From Lasiodiplodia sp. COLG20 (Eukaryota > Ascomycota > Dothideomycetes > Botryosphaeriales > Botryosphaeriaceae), in the NCBI GenBank assembly GCA_009801085.1, contig VNWV01000001.1, positions 2,418,001-2,482,000 of the forward strand: a stretch of DNA of 64,000 bases, read 5' to 3'. Positions 1 through 12,004 of the stretch are shown here, piece after piece. How positions within the stretch are numbered: the first letter of the stretch is position 1; every line of letters starts with the position of its first letter. The position numbers were made by a program, and so were the translations under genes. The notes under the pieces were generated by a model, which was not told the origin of the DNA, made no database searches, and saw only the letters and a program-made list of their open reading frames with translations.

Positions 1-646
1 AGAACTCGTTGGGCTGTGTGCTTGGCCGACGTGATCGCCCGGGGAGGATCACTGCGCCGGATCGTGGGAACGGGGGCTGCGGTACTGGATGCTATGTCCT
101 CTCATCTGTGAGCTCTACTGCCGTGTACCTGGCGCCCTGCGACACGCGCATGCGCCGTGTTCTGTTGGGCGCTTGGCCAACGGCGGGCGGCGCGTGGGCT
201 AAATTTGGTGCGGACCAGGATGGGTTTTTCTGTGGTCCAGAGCGGATGACAGCATTCGCAGAAATCGGGCGCTAGGGTCTTCTGTTGACGCACGGCGCGA
301 CTCCCGCCATCGTATTGCGGGAGAAAGAAGACGCTCGCTCGCCTACGTAACCTTAAGGCCCCGATTGTCGCCCGCCCTTGCAGCTGCTCCAGCTCTTCTC
401 CAGGCCTTCCGCGCACCCTCGTCCTCTTTCCACAAACGCAGGGCCCCCAACACTGTACATATCCACCACGCGACCACCCACCACCGGATCAGGGGCAGCA
501 AGTGCTACACATGTCAATGGCCTAGGTACTGCCAGGCGCCACCCCGTCCTCGCCACTCGTTACGCCTGCGCTTTCCAGCATCTCGCGCCCCCGCGCCCCT
601 CGCTCGCTATTCGCACCTTTCGTTTTTGCACTACTCCGTCGCGCCC
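1..646. other. Left-edge spacer and promoter of the CSC1-like gene
   Basis: No gene is recognised here. Bases 360-640 are C/T-rich on the + strand, as in fungal 5' leaders. The short open frames on both strands have no family resemblance. The frame open from 365 runs into the CSC1 first exon, but the family-like N-terminus begins at the ATG at 647. Confidence 0.5.
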
Positions 647-3600
647 ATGTCGTGGACGCGCGCATCAACCGGGTCGCTACTACCCCGGGACGGTGCGGAG
701 AGCTCCACCGATACTTTCCTCCGCCTGATCTCGAATCCATTCAATACTGAGGTATGACTTGTTCTCAGGCTCCTCGCCCTCTCCTCTCATGCTGCCCCCA
801 TTTCTAATCCGACCTCTTTTATATCACAAAAAGGTCAACGAGAGCGCCTTCTGGTCGTCTTTTGCATACTCCGTCGGCGCCGCTCTCCTCTTCGCCCTCC
901 TCTTCTGCCTCCTCCGCCCATACAACAGCACCGTATATGCCCCGCGCCTAAAGCATGCCGACGAGAAACACGCCCCACCCGCTGTCACCAAAGGCGTCTT
1001 CGCCTGGGTTGGCCCCGTCGTCAAGACTCGCGAGCAGCTGCTTATAGAGAAGGTCGGAATTGACGCTACCGTTTTCCTGCGCTTCACCAAGATGTGCCGA
1101 AACATCCTCCTCATTCTGTCCGTGGTTGGCTGCGGCGTCTACATTCCACTCAACTTGGTCGAGAATGCCAAGAACAACGTTTTGGGGAACGTGCCGACCT
1201 TCATGAAGTTTACCCCGCTTGGTGTGTGGGGGAAAGCGTGTTGGGCACATGTACTGCTGTCGTACATATTCGACGGCGTAGTCTGCTATTTCCTGTGGAC
1301 CAACTACAAGGCCGTTTATAAAATGCGGAGAGATTATTTCGACAGTCCCGAGTATCAGCGTAGTCTGCATGCTCGGACGTTGATGGTATTATCTAATGCT
1401 TGTCCAGCCCCTGGGCGTAGTGCTGACATCAAACCAGGTCACCGATATTTCCAAGTCCTACCGAACCGATGAGGGTGTATGCAGACTCCTGGATGAAGTG
1501 AAAGTGACGGACGGCCACCCCCGAGGAGTCATCGCCCGCAACGTGAAGGATCTTCCACAACTCATCGACCAACATGAGAACGCCGTCCGTGAATTGGAGG
1601 AGATTTTGGCAAAATATCTGAAGAACCCGAACTATTTACCATCGAAGCGACCAACCTGTAAGACGCAGAAGCAAGACCGTTCTTACACACCCGGGACGAA
1701 AGTAGACGCCATCGATTACCTGACATCCAGAATTAAGAGCTTGGAAATCGAGATCAAGGAGGTTAGACTCACCGTTGATAACCGAAATGCTCTTTCGTAC
1801 GGATTCGCCAGCTATGAAGGCATCGATGAGGCGCACCAGGTGGCGTATGCTGGCAGGAATAAGCATCCTCATAAAGCCTCGGTCAGGCTTTCCCCGAAGC
1901 CCAGTGATCTCATTTGGGCCAATCTTCCACTGACGCCTGGTCAACGCCGTGGGAGAGCAATCCTCAACAACATCTGGGTTGCTCTGCTCACTGTTGTCTG
2001 GTGCATTCCTAACGGTCTTATTGCTGTTTTCCTGGCAAACTTGAGCAATCTTGGGCTTGTTTGGAAAGATTTCCAAGTAGAGCTCTCGGCGAATCCGAAG
2101 ACGTGGGCTGCCGTTCAGGGTATCGCTGCTCCTTTGATCACCACTCTTTTCTACTTCTTCCTACCATCCATCTTCAGACGTCTCTCAATGAGCGCCGGAG
2201 ATTACTCGAAAACCTCCCGCGAGCGCCATGTCACTCACAAGCTCTACTCCTTCTTTGTCTTCAACAACCTGCTCGTCTTCTCGCTGTTTTCTACAGCTTG
2301 GAAGTATGCCGCCGCAGTCATTGAAGCAGAGAAGGAAATTAGCGTGTGGGAGGCACTGAAGGCTGCAGACCCTTGGGCCAACCTTATGACGGCTTTCTGC
2401 GACGTTTCTCCGTTCTGGCTCAACTACCTCTTGCAGCGCAATTTCGGTGCCGCATGGGATCTGTCACAGCTGGGCAACATGGCTTGGGGCTGGGCTGTTC
2501 GCACATTCACCAGTCCGACTCCTCGCCGGCTGATCGAACTTACCGCGCCCCCGCCCTTCGACTACGCCGCATACTACAACTATTTCCTTTTTTATACCAC
2601 CATTGCCCTCGTTTTTGCACCATTCCAGCCCCTGGTCCTGCCTGTAGCTGCATTTTACTTCACCATGGACAGCTATTTGAAGAAGTACCTCTTGCTGTAA
2701 GTCTTGACTATTGGAGCGTTTTCATTTGCTCTAATCCTAACGGTATCGTAGGTACGTCTTCATCACGAAGCATGAGTCAGGTGGCTCTTTCTGGCGTGTG
2801 CTCGTCAACAGAGTGCTGTTTGCTACATTCTTTGCCAATCTCGTTGTGCTTCTCTTCCTTATTGCCAGGAAGGAATCCTACAATCAGCTGATGTGCATGA
2901 TTCCCCTTCTCCTCCTACTTGGAGGTACAAAGTGGTACTTCATGCGCACCTTCGATGATGGCATGCACTACTACAGCAAGGGAGTCAAGAAGGACCAGGA
3001 GGAAGGCCTTCCAGAGAGGAAGAAGCGTCGCGATCGTGTCGGTGTTCGCTTCGGACATCCAGCGCTTTATAAGCCATTGATGACGCCCATGGTCCACTCC
3101 AAGTCTCAACATCTTCTTGCCCAGGTGTACCGCGGCCGCCTGGAAGCCGACACAGACGGGGCCAATACCGGCTACGGTGACACCTTCAATATGGATGACA
3201 TGTCCAAGACGCGTCCTGGCAAATCCGCCGGTCCCAACGCGCCATTCGAGCTCGTCAATGACTCGCAACTCGACTTCGAAAACTACCGCAATCGGCCTGA
3301 GTTCCGCGAAGAGTTCGGCGGCGATGGTGAGCTCTATGGTCGTCCATCAGATATGTCCCGGCCTGGCACGCCCGGCACCTTCACCACCGGCTATGGTAGC
3401 GACAACGGCTCTCGCTCTGGCTCGCCCGCCTTCAACTCGCCTTACCGCGGCTCTCAGGACAGCGACCGCACCTTCACCGAAGGCGACCTGCATGCCGGCA
3501 GTTCCGCCGCTAGTGGAGGCGCTACCTACCCGGCCGGCTACCACCAGCCACCCGTGCTGGGAGTTTCGTCCGTCTTGGCCAACCAGCCTCGCTCATACAG

Positions 3601-3838
3601 CCCGCTCCGCCGCATGTCGTCCGAAGATCTGGCCGGGCCAGCACAGGTGAACAACACGAACATGATGTACAGCCGGGATTTCTCGGACGTGAACCTTGTG
3701 GGCGGCGCCGCACCGATGGGGCGCGCGGGTGGATACAGCCGCCTCGATGGCGGGACTGCGCCCGAGATCTTGCAGGAAGAGCAGACGAGTTATGATTTCT
3801 TCCGGAGACCGAGAGGAAATGGGATGAGAGATACGTAA
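647..3838 (+). CDS. CSC1/OSCA-like (DUF221) stress-gated cation channel
   Basis: Predicted osmosensitive, calcium-permeable channel of the CSC1/RSN1/PHM7 family at the plasma or an internal membrane. Four exons fit: 647-751, 834-1385, 1438-2696 and 2752-3838, giving about 1000 residues. All junctions keep phase and the introns are 52-82 nt. The protein has an extracellular N-terminus and a first membrane helix at about 45-70. A block of helices and a cytosolic domain follow, with SLHARTLM joined to VTDISKSYRTDEG across intron 2. The multi-helix core comes next (for example ILNNIWVALLTVVWCIPNGL). A long hydrophilic, Ser/Gly/Pro-rich C-terminal tail takes up roughly the last 280 residues. The order matches the family: N-terminal TM, cytosolic PHM7, 7TM. 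The start at 647 was chosen because the upstream in-frame extension is Pro/Arg-rich and unlike the family. The gene converges with the Tea4-like gene. Confidence 0.92.
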
Positions 3839-5752
3839 AATATGCACTTTCGTTGCTGGTGCGGTTTAGATGGCTGTTGGGAAGAGGTTCTCCATTTTAG
3901 ACGTGTGGGACTTTCTCCATTTTGATGCATTATGAGCGGCGTCTCATCATTTTTTTTTCTTTTTTGGCTCATTCATTTTTTTTTTCGCTACTGCTCCTGC
4001 ATAGAGCAAGCGATGCGATGCGATGCAGAGCGAGCGGGTTTGCTGGATCTTACTGGGTGGCTTTCTGGTCTCTTCAGTCGACGTTGAACTGGACTCGGCT
4101 GGCTTGGGCCATTTCCAAGAAGAATAGGGAATGCTGAAGAAGGGAAGGTGGTCTGGTGATATACCCAGTCAAGCATCTGGGCTAACGAGATGTTATTGCT
4201 CTCTTCTTTGACAATATTGTACGATCTTATGAATATGGGGATCTGGTTCAGATAGTAATGGATCAAGAAAGAGTATTTGAGGTTCACTGATGACTAGATG
4301 TAGGCGGTGAAGAAAATAACGAGATTTGGTCTGGTGGTTTAGAGGTATGTGCTAAATGGAACGCACTGGAAGAGCCAAGGGAAGTTTTGATCCAACATCA
4401 ATTAACCTGAAAACAAGTGTCAAAGGAACAAGCACTTTCACTGGCATGAAGGTATTCATATCATAGATGTTTACGTGAACTAACAAATCCAAGCCGCCGA
4501 CATAAAGAGGCAGGTAATTGTGCGAGCAGTACTGAAGGACACCTATATATACGACAAAAGCGAAGCCTCAACGCCTAAAACTCTCATTGCTCTACCAACG
4601 AAGCTCTTCAAGTGGTTGAGCTACTGATGCACTTCCTCTTCCGTCTTACCCACACCACTTTGCGCCACAACAACTCCACAGCAATGAGACAATTTAGGTC
4701 AACAACGAACAAAACGCTGCTCGTTTAAGAATTACCAAATCTGAATCAAGAGAAAAAGGTCAAGCAAGAACAACAAAGAACGGTGGTATAATTTGAAAGA
4801 AGAAGAGAATAATCCTCTAACAATAAAAGAAACTCAGAGCGAAAGTGTAGACACAAAGTCCAACAAGTAGAGAAAAATTTCCCAATTTAAGGAACGGTAA
4901 AGAGACCAAGTCAAAGAGGGTATAGTACAGCTTCCAGTTGCAAAGGAAACAGAATCAAGGAGACCCACGAAACGAGGAACGGGTCCCCAAAGATAGAAAA
5001 AAAGAAAAGTTAAGAAAATATTTGAGTCCTGACAACCCAAACCCCGTCTACTCCTCGAGGCAAGGGTATTAACACTATCGCTAAGCTTAATAAAACAAGA
5101 AAGGGACTAAACAACGCAAGAAAACAAAAGACCGAGGCTAAGGCAAACAGGCCATGCGAAGAAAGTCTTGCAAGCAGAAGTGAAAAACTTGAATCTTTTC
5201 TTGTCATGTCTGTTGCTCTTGAGTGTCTGATGTGTGGTTGTGTGTATCATGTCATACATCGTGAGAAAAAAGCGAAAAAGAGAAAAACGAAGTCGCAAGG
5301 ACAAAAGGGGGCTCTTCCGGTTGCTTTGCAATAAAGCCTTAGCAGTTCTGATCGCCTTCCCTTTCCGCCCTTGCTCTTCCTTTCTAATCTTCCCCCTCCT
5401 GTGAACCAAATGAAAAAGAAAAGAAGCGCTCAATGTGCTCATGGTATCGCGAAATGGAGAATTAGAAAGAATAATAGCCAGGTGCCAGACCCTGCAATGA
5501 CAAATGTAAAAAAAAAGTAGAAGAGGCAAAGATTCGAATGTAAGAGTCACCAGCTGAAAGTGAAACACCACAGCTAGGGATCCTTCGAAAAGTCAAGAAT
5601 GCACAATGGGTATGAGTAGCAAGCACTCCGCCCACGCCTTCAAATGACTAATTCTCAAGTCTGGGGAAACAATTGAAAGAATCAGGCCCAGAAGATAAAA
5701 ATGCAAACAAACCTCCGGTGCACAATCAGCGCGAACTGCTTGAGGCGAGCAT
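3839..5752. other. Spacer between two convergent genes, purine-rich on + strand
   Basis: No coding gene is seen. It should hold the 3' ends of the CSC1-like and Tea4-like transcripts. From about 4690 to 5560 the + strand is strongly purine-rich, with many GAAAAG-type runs. This produces low-complexity hydrophobic open frames on the - strand that resemble no protein. Confidence 0.5.
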
Positions 5753-8700
5753 TCAGCAGCTTTGCTTTCTTCCACCCTCATTCCTCCTCCTCTTTCTCGA
5801 CAGCCAATCGCCCAGAAGGCTGTCTAGCTGCATACCCATTGCCGCGACCTTGCTACGCTCATCGCTGAAGAGGCCTGCCATGATCGGGTGCTCCGGACCA
5901 ACTGGAACGACACCTGAAGTGTCATTGACGACGACGAGCATATCGCGGATATCGGAGCCATCGTCCAGGTACGAACGAAGACTGGCATCAGACCAGGCAG
6001 GAAGGGAGACGGCAGAAGGAAGTTCGTTTGCCGTGGGACTATTGGCTGATGCAAGAGGAATATTGGTGTTAATTGCACCAGGAGTGGGTGCAATTCGTGT
6101 CGCGGTCGGACTTGAGATGGACAGCTCTCCCCTGAGAGGCGAGCCAGACGGAGACACTGGCGAAATATCCGGCTCCTCTTGGCTTGAAGTGTCGTGCATA
6201 AGGGCAGGAGGTTGATCCGTATCGAGAGGTGATACATCTCCTAGAGATTCCGGCGCTCTCGAATTGGTGTCTTCTGGACGCAGGTTCTGCTGCTGCGGTG
6301 CTCCGTTCGGCTGCCGCTCTTCTTCGTTCGGATCAGCGAAGGGGTCATCCTGCTCGTACTCTGGCGTCGAATCGAAATCATCCAGCGGAGCACGCGCCTT
6401 GGATTTCTTGACCTTCTCGCGTGGCGGCATCTTGTTCTCCTGCTTTTGTTCGCGTTCGCTGGACTTCGAGTGCAGTATGTTCGAAATCGCCTGCTTGGCG
6501 CTCGTGGAGCCGCTCCTAGCGCGACCGGCGGCGGCTTCTCTTGCGGCTTCCTTTTCGGCTTCTTTGGCCTGATATTTGGCCTCTTCCTGAGCCCGAGCCT
6601 GGAGCTCAGCCTGCGCCTGAGCCTGTCCTTGCGCGCGTGCCGCTGCCTCAGAGTCGTCTTCCTCAGCTTGCTGGTTTCGTTCTGCGCCGGCAGACACCAG
6701 CCGCATAGTAGCTTCGGCAGCACCCTGAGAAGCAGTTTTCTGGAGAATGGATTTCGCCGGTTGGACGTTCGGGTCCGACGGCTGGGATTTCTGAGGACCG
6801 TTAGTTTTCTTCTCGGAAGACTTAGACGCCTTATTCGTCTGTCTCACAGGCTGTTGCTGTTGTTGACTAGACTCATTTTCAGCCTTTGCAGGCTCCTTTG
6901 GCGAGGCCGTTTCCTCGGAATCCCTTGACAGACTCTCCCGGGCCAATTCCTCGGATTGCTTCTCATCGTTTTGCTCACTGTCGGCAGACTTCGCTTTCTT
7001 ATCCTTGCGACCAAACAAGCCTCTGAGCATTCCAGGCTTTTTCTCTTTCTTCTTCTTATCATCCTTTGGCTTGCTGTCTGGAGATTTGAGCTCCTTCTCC
7101 AGGCTGTCAAGACTTCCACCTCTTTCCCTGCCTTCAGAGCGCACGGTAGAAGCTGAGGAATCGTCGCGCAGGAGGTTCGGCGTCAAGGTAATCTTCCGCG
7201 TCTCCACGGTCTCGTCCTTGAAGAATGAGTCGGTGTTTCTGACAGTGCCGTTTCTCGAGACCTTTTGGTCTACTGCAGGTTCATTAGCACAACCGCTCAG
7301 GGGTTGGAGAGTGGAACACGAACCCGGGCGATCGAACATCTCGTCACTCGTGCGCGCCTTGTCGTCGCCACTCTTCGATTCGTCCGATTTCTTTTCAGCA
7401 TCGTCCTTCTTTCCACCAATTCTGAGAGGCTCGACAGTCATCCCCTCGCGCCCATCGTCTTCCTCATGCTCTTGCTCATCCTCGACATGGACCGGTCCAC
7501 CGCCGAAATCCTCACCGTCATCATCCTCTTCATCGGAAGAGTAATCGTAGTCAGATGCCTCAACATAAGTAGGTGCGGTGAATTGAACAGTTTTCGCGTT
7601 TCGTCGTCTCATTGCTTTTTTCAGTGGATTCTTCGACTTCTCGGCGTTGTCACCCAGCATTGCTGCCGAAAGCTGTTGCTGAAGGTTAGATTCGAGTCTT
7701 CAGTCAGCAAAAACAAAAACTTACATCAATGTTTCTATGTTTGTTCAAACGCGCCAAGCGTTCAGTGGGAGTTTCGATGTGTTCCGCAGGAAGATAGCCT
7801 ACACATGGCATAATTAGCGTGGCCCTCCCAAGTCCGCGCATATTTCCCTACCAATGCTGCTGTCCTTAACAATCCTAACAAGCCACCAGTAACTGTTACT
7901 GTCATCCAACAGTACCATCGTATCACCCTTTGTGGCATTGGCCTGGCCCTCGACGGTTGCGACGAAAGTATGTAGCGCGTAGACGAATTCGAAGTCGATG
8001 TCCTCTGTTTCGCGTAAGCACTCACCGCCGTATGCTGAGTCGTGACGGTCGTCATCAAGAGAAAGGAAAATGTCTTCAAGATCATCATCGTCATCGTCGT
8101 CATTATCTTTGTCGTCATTCTCTTCCGGGTCGAAGCTTGAGGCGTTGCTATCGGTTTCCCAAGACATCGTTTCCGGGGAGTCCACACGTTCCAGCGAGAG
8201 GTTCGATTGGCGGGTTGCCAAAAGCTCTCGAAGATCGTTGGCACTGTCAGAAACAGGGATGGGCGGCAGGGGGCGATCCGCAGGGAATACGAGCATCTCG
8301 CCCTCCCTATCGCCCCCAAAATTGCACTCGCGGGATTCCAACTCGTATTGCTCACTACGGAGCGGGCCAACGTCGTCGCTCAGCTCGTCCGCGGAGAGAT
8401 TGGCATCCTCGTGATAGCAATTTTGCAAGCCATCCTCGAATTCGCGGTCGAAAGGGTCGTCGCATCCGATGTCGGTGGCGGTCGGTTCGGTCCTTGTATA
8501 CTCACCCAGACGATGATGATCCGTAGACGAAGGCCTGTCATGGTGGGGAACCATGCGCGCAGGCCGGTGCATAAGTGGAGTGTTGAAAGGCGGAGAGGAG
8601 AGTGGGGTGCTGAATCTTGGTGGTGTTGACTGGGGCTTGGGCTGATAGGAAAGCGGCAAATGTTGCGGTGTCAGGGTGAAAGGCGAAGACGAGCCCTGGT

Positions 8701-9175
8701 CGGACTCGGGCGATACATTGGAGTGCTGATACATGCGTTGCTGCGACGGAGTTGCGGGTAACGGAAGGGCGTGGAGAGAAGAAGAGCGTGTCGGCCAGGC
8801 TGAGGCTGGAGCGCGCGGAGAATACCTACCATCGTCGATAGACGGTGAGCTGGAGATCTTGTCCAACATGTCGTCGTCCATGTCCTCCGTTTCCGAATCT
8901 GCCATGTCGCCGTCGTCCGTCACGTCAGCGGAGTCGGTGCCGCTGTGGTCGTCATGATGGCCGCCGTTGGGGCTGGTCCACGATTGCACAAGCCCCTCCT
9001 CTTCGTTCGCGCGGTCTTCTTCCACGTGTCGAATGGCGGCTGCCTGGTGCGGCGAGGCTGGACCTGCGCCGAGTGGCGCGGGCTGCGTAGGCTGGCGGGT
9101 GTGGTCTGCGGCGGAGGGCGAACCGGGGTCCTGTAAATCAATGGTGTCTGCGCATGCTGGGTCAGCGTCGCACAT
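5753..9175 (-). CDS. tea4: Tea4/Bud14-like SH3 polarity protein
   Basis: Predicted cell-end/polarity scaffold. Fission yeast Tea4 and budding yeast Bud14 bring type-1 phosphatase and formin regulation to growth sites. Exons on the minus strand are 9175-7852, 7798-7725 and 7672-5753, about 1105 residues. An acidic, disordered N-terminal region is followed by one SH3 domain at about 395-455. Its core reads YALHTFVATVEGQA then DSNSYWWLVRIVKD, and intron 1 splits it before YLPAEHIETP. After it come LARLNKHRNID|LSAAMLGD and a basic patch containing KTVQF. The KTVQF patch resembles a PP1-docking RVxF motif (inference). The long C-terminal part is charged, with an Ala/Glu/Gln-rich probable coiled coil near 790-830. 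Intron 2 can end at either of two AGs six bases apart, adding or omitting two Gln. The exact N-terminus is uncertain. The ATG at 9252 cannot be joined in frame by the obvious intron. Confidence 0.85.
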
Positions 9176-12004
9176 TCCGGCCGAGGGGGCAGGCCGGCGC
9201 GGTACCTGCTCTGATGATGGTTGGGCGCGTCATTTTGGCTGGTACTGTTCATCCGGCGCGGTCGCTCGCGGTGTCGGGGCGGAGTTCGGGTGGCACTGGG
9301 CGCAGCTGAAGCGCAGCACAGACGGGGCCTGATGCTGCAGGGAACGGCGGCAGCAATGGCAAAGGAGCGGGGGCGAAACGGGATCGATCGAAGGAGCGTG
9401 AAAGAAGGACAAAGTCGCGGTCGAGCGACGGTAGGGCAGGTGTAGGGCGGTTTCGACGGGACGGGCCTAGGCGCGGGGCATTCGCTCGCGGTGGCGGCGC
9501 GGATAAGGATCGTAAGTTTGGGCAAGGCTCCTCGCAGCCGGTGGAAGAGCGCGGGACGAAAGGAAGTTGGCGGAGGGAGCCTGGAGAGGCGCGCAGCGTG
9601 GTGTCGCCGTGGTAGTGAGGGTGTCCACCTTTTTGGAGCGAACCCCTTGCGCTCTTGAAACAGAAAGGCACTCAATCTCCGCCCGGCGGATCGACGCCTC
9701 GCGCGCCCTGCCACCAGCAAATGTGCCGAAAATCGTCGAACCGCCATTTCCCACATCCCCATTCTGGAAGTCCATTCGCTCCCTACCCTCGCGCTTAGTG
9801 CATTACGTCCGCGATCAGCCACCCGCCCCGAATGTGCTCCGCGCTACTGTCGCAGTTCCAAGGGTCCCCACGTCCCGTAGCCGCCTGCCTGCGTATTTTC
9901 TGCTCCGACACCTGCAGGGATCGCAGCCGATCGCCACCGTGGATCATCGCTGGACCGCAGACCCTCTGAGCCACGTCGCTGTCGAGTGCACACCCAGCCA
10001 CTGGCCAGCTGGCCTTCGACAGGTGTTCTGCGCCGTTACACCGCATCTCGTTCCTGGGCCCTGCTTGTTGCCGTCGCGCTGTCGGACCCATAACACGCAC
10101 GTCACCATGATCGACGACCAGCCCAATTTACATACTTATATTCGCTTCATGCGTCCACGCACGCTGCCTTCAACTTCGGACGTCGCGGCCCGCTATACGA
10201 AGCCACGTTATCGTTGCATCTGGCCGAGTGCGTGTCCATTAGAGCGCCTGTTTATTGCGGCGCATGATGCTTTCGTCGCGACGAAAAGACCAAAGGCAAA
10301 AAATAGATGTGCGACAGACACTGTCAAAATTGGCTCGCTCCCCTGGTCACCACTCTCACGCCAGTCGTCACGAACCCATCGATTGCGATTGGCTTCTCTT
10401 GCCGCTGTGCATCCGTAGGCCCTCCACGCCCCGCCAGTTTCACCTTTGCACGTTCCAGAATGCTTCCGGAAAGCTGCTCGCGTGGTTTCAAGAATTCACA
10501 TACTCCCTAGCGCAACGCCAGCGACTCCTTCGGCGCATCGAAAACGATCGCAGTACACTTAAGGTTAGTTGCATACTGACTAGCATGCAGGGCTGTCTGC
10601 GCCGGACTTGAGCACTGGCCCAAGCCTCAAGCGACAGTGCTCAGCTTAGAAGTACAGTGATTGACTATCCAATCACCAACCGGACCTCTGAAGCGCTTGC
10701 CATGAGAGGAGCTAGAGCATATACACACTTCATCATTGGGCGAATATAAGCAATGCTGACCTGGGTCTACTGCTATACACCAATGAGGACCTGGCATCCT
10801 AAGCGTGAGGGGGGCGAACCAACACTGACAGATGTCGGTAGGAGCGGTGCCATCTGCAAAAGTTCTACATTACCCAAGTCCGCCGCACGAAGGCATTGTA
10901 TTGCTCGCACGTGCACACTTTAAACATCTAGTGGATTCAGTTGTAAACTCAAGAAAGGACAAGATACTGGGGTATACTTTGAGTGTCCACAAGAGCAGAG
11001 TGCAACAAATTCTATGAGGGGGTGGGGATAATCAATCTCTATAGCTCATTATGGACGCAAGCGGCACTACGTTTAGAGGAAAGAGAAGGGAGGCGTTTCA
11101 GAAACTTCGGTGACGTATCTCATCGAACCAAAAGCTCAATTGGGAGGTAATTGTTTAGTAGTTTTTGGGAAGAGAGCAGCACAGCTCTTGCGACATCCGA
11201 ATAAGAAACTCGGGCTTTTCGTTTACTTTGCTGAGTATCCCTATACTATAATTATTATACCATCTTGATTGGCGTTAACAATGGTAATCGACAAAGTATT
11301 GTTTATGAAGGTAGTCAATCACATATAAGCGAATATCAATGTCTAATCTCGCGACTACTAGGCCCCACAAGGGATTGCCATAGAATAGGCGGGCATGCAC
11401 GCTACGCGACGTCCCTTTCTAATTTTTTTTTCCTTCTCGGGAGTCAAGCTGGATATTGGGACCAGTAAATGGCCTTTCCGAGTTTACGTATATACTTGAA
11501 AGTTTCTAGTGCGCTGAGTCGAACCACCTACCAAAAGTCGGCAAAAGTCAACCGTATCGCGCATAATCCAGCACTTTGACTTTACTCCAAGTCATGGCGT
11601 CAGTTTCAGGCTTCGAGATGATTCCTCGCCGAGGGTCTACAATGTGGAGATAGACTATAGTCCTGCCAGGCTAAAGCGTTTCGGACAGGGTGTAAAGCAG
11701 GGTTACAGAAACGATTCTCCGCAGCAGCCCCGCCCGAGAACTCGACAGCACATGCGTGTCTACATGAGGTTGACAACATTTGCGTCGATGACAACTCAGT
11801 CGAGGCGGTGGAGGTGAAGAAGAGTCGAGAGATAGAGAGGCTCCGTTCGCGGAGGACGCGCTGGCGAGCACACCGCCACCAGGTCGGGGCAAGCGAGATG
11901 CAGGGCCCGCGTGCCTGACTCGTCAACTCCGTCTCTTTGGCTCAGCCGTTCTTCGACACGACTCACCCACACGAGCTGCACCCTCCTCCGCCCATCTTCG
12001 CATC
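9176..12004. other. Divergent spacer between Tea4-like and bZIP genes
   Basis: 2.8 kb with no gene I can support. The first 1.3 kb is GC-rich and gives long open frames by composition, the largest at 9567-10418, with no recognisable domain. From about 10600 the sequence is more AT-rich with frequent stops. It presumably contains both divergent promoters and 5' leaders. A pyrimidine-rich stretch and CACCCACACGAG-type leader sequence precede the bZIP ATG. Confidence 0.5.

Noticed and set aside
9176..9252. Upstream start for the Tea4-like protein at 9252 (MNSTSQNDAPNHH)
   Set aside because: The available GTACCG donor (phase 2) cannot be joined in frame to any acceptor before the conserved exon, so the ATG at 9175 is used provisionally.
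9567..10418. 283-codon open frame upstream of the Tea4-like gene
   Set aside because: GC-rich spacer with no recognisable domain, no splice structure and an Arg/Pro/Ser-rich product.
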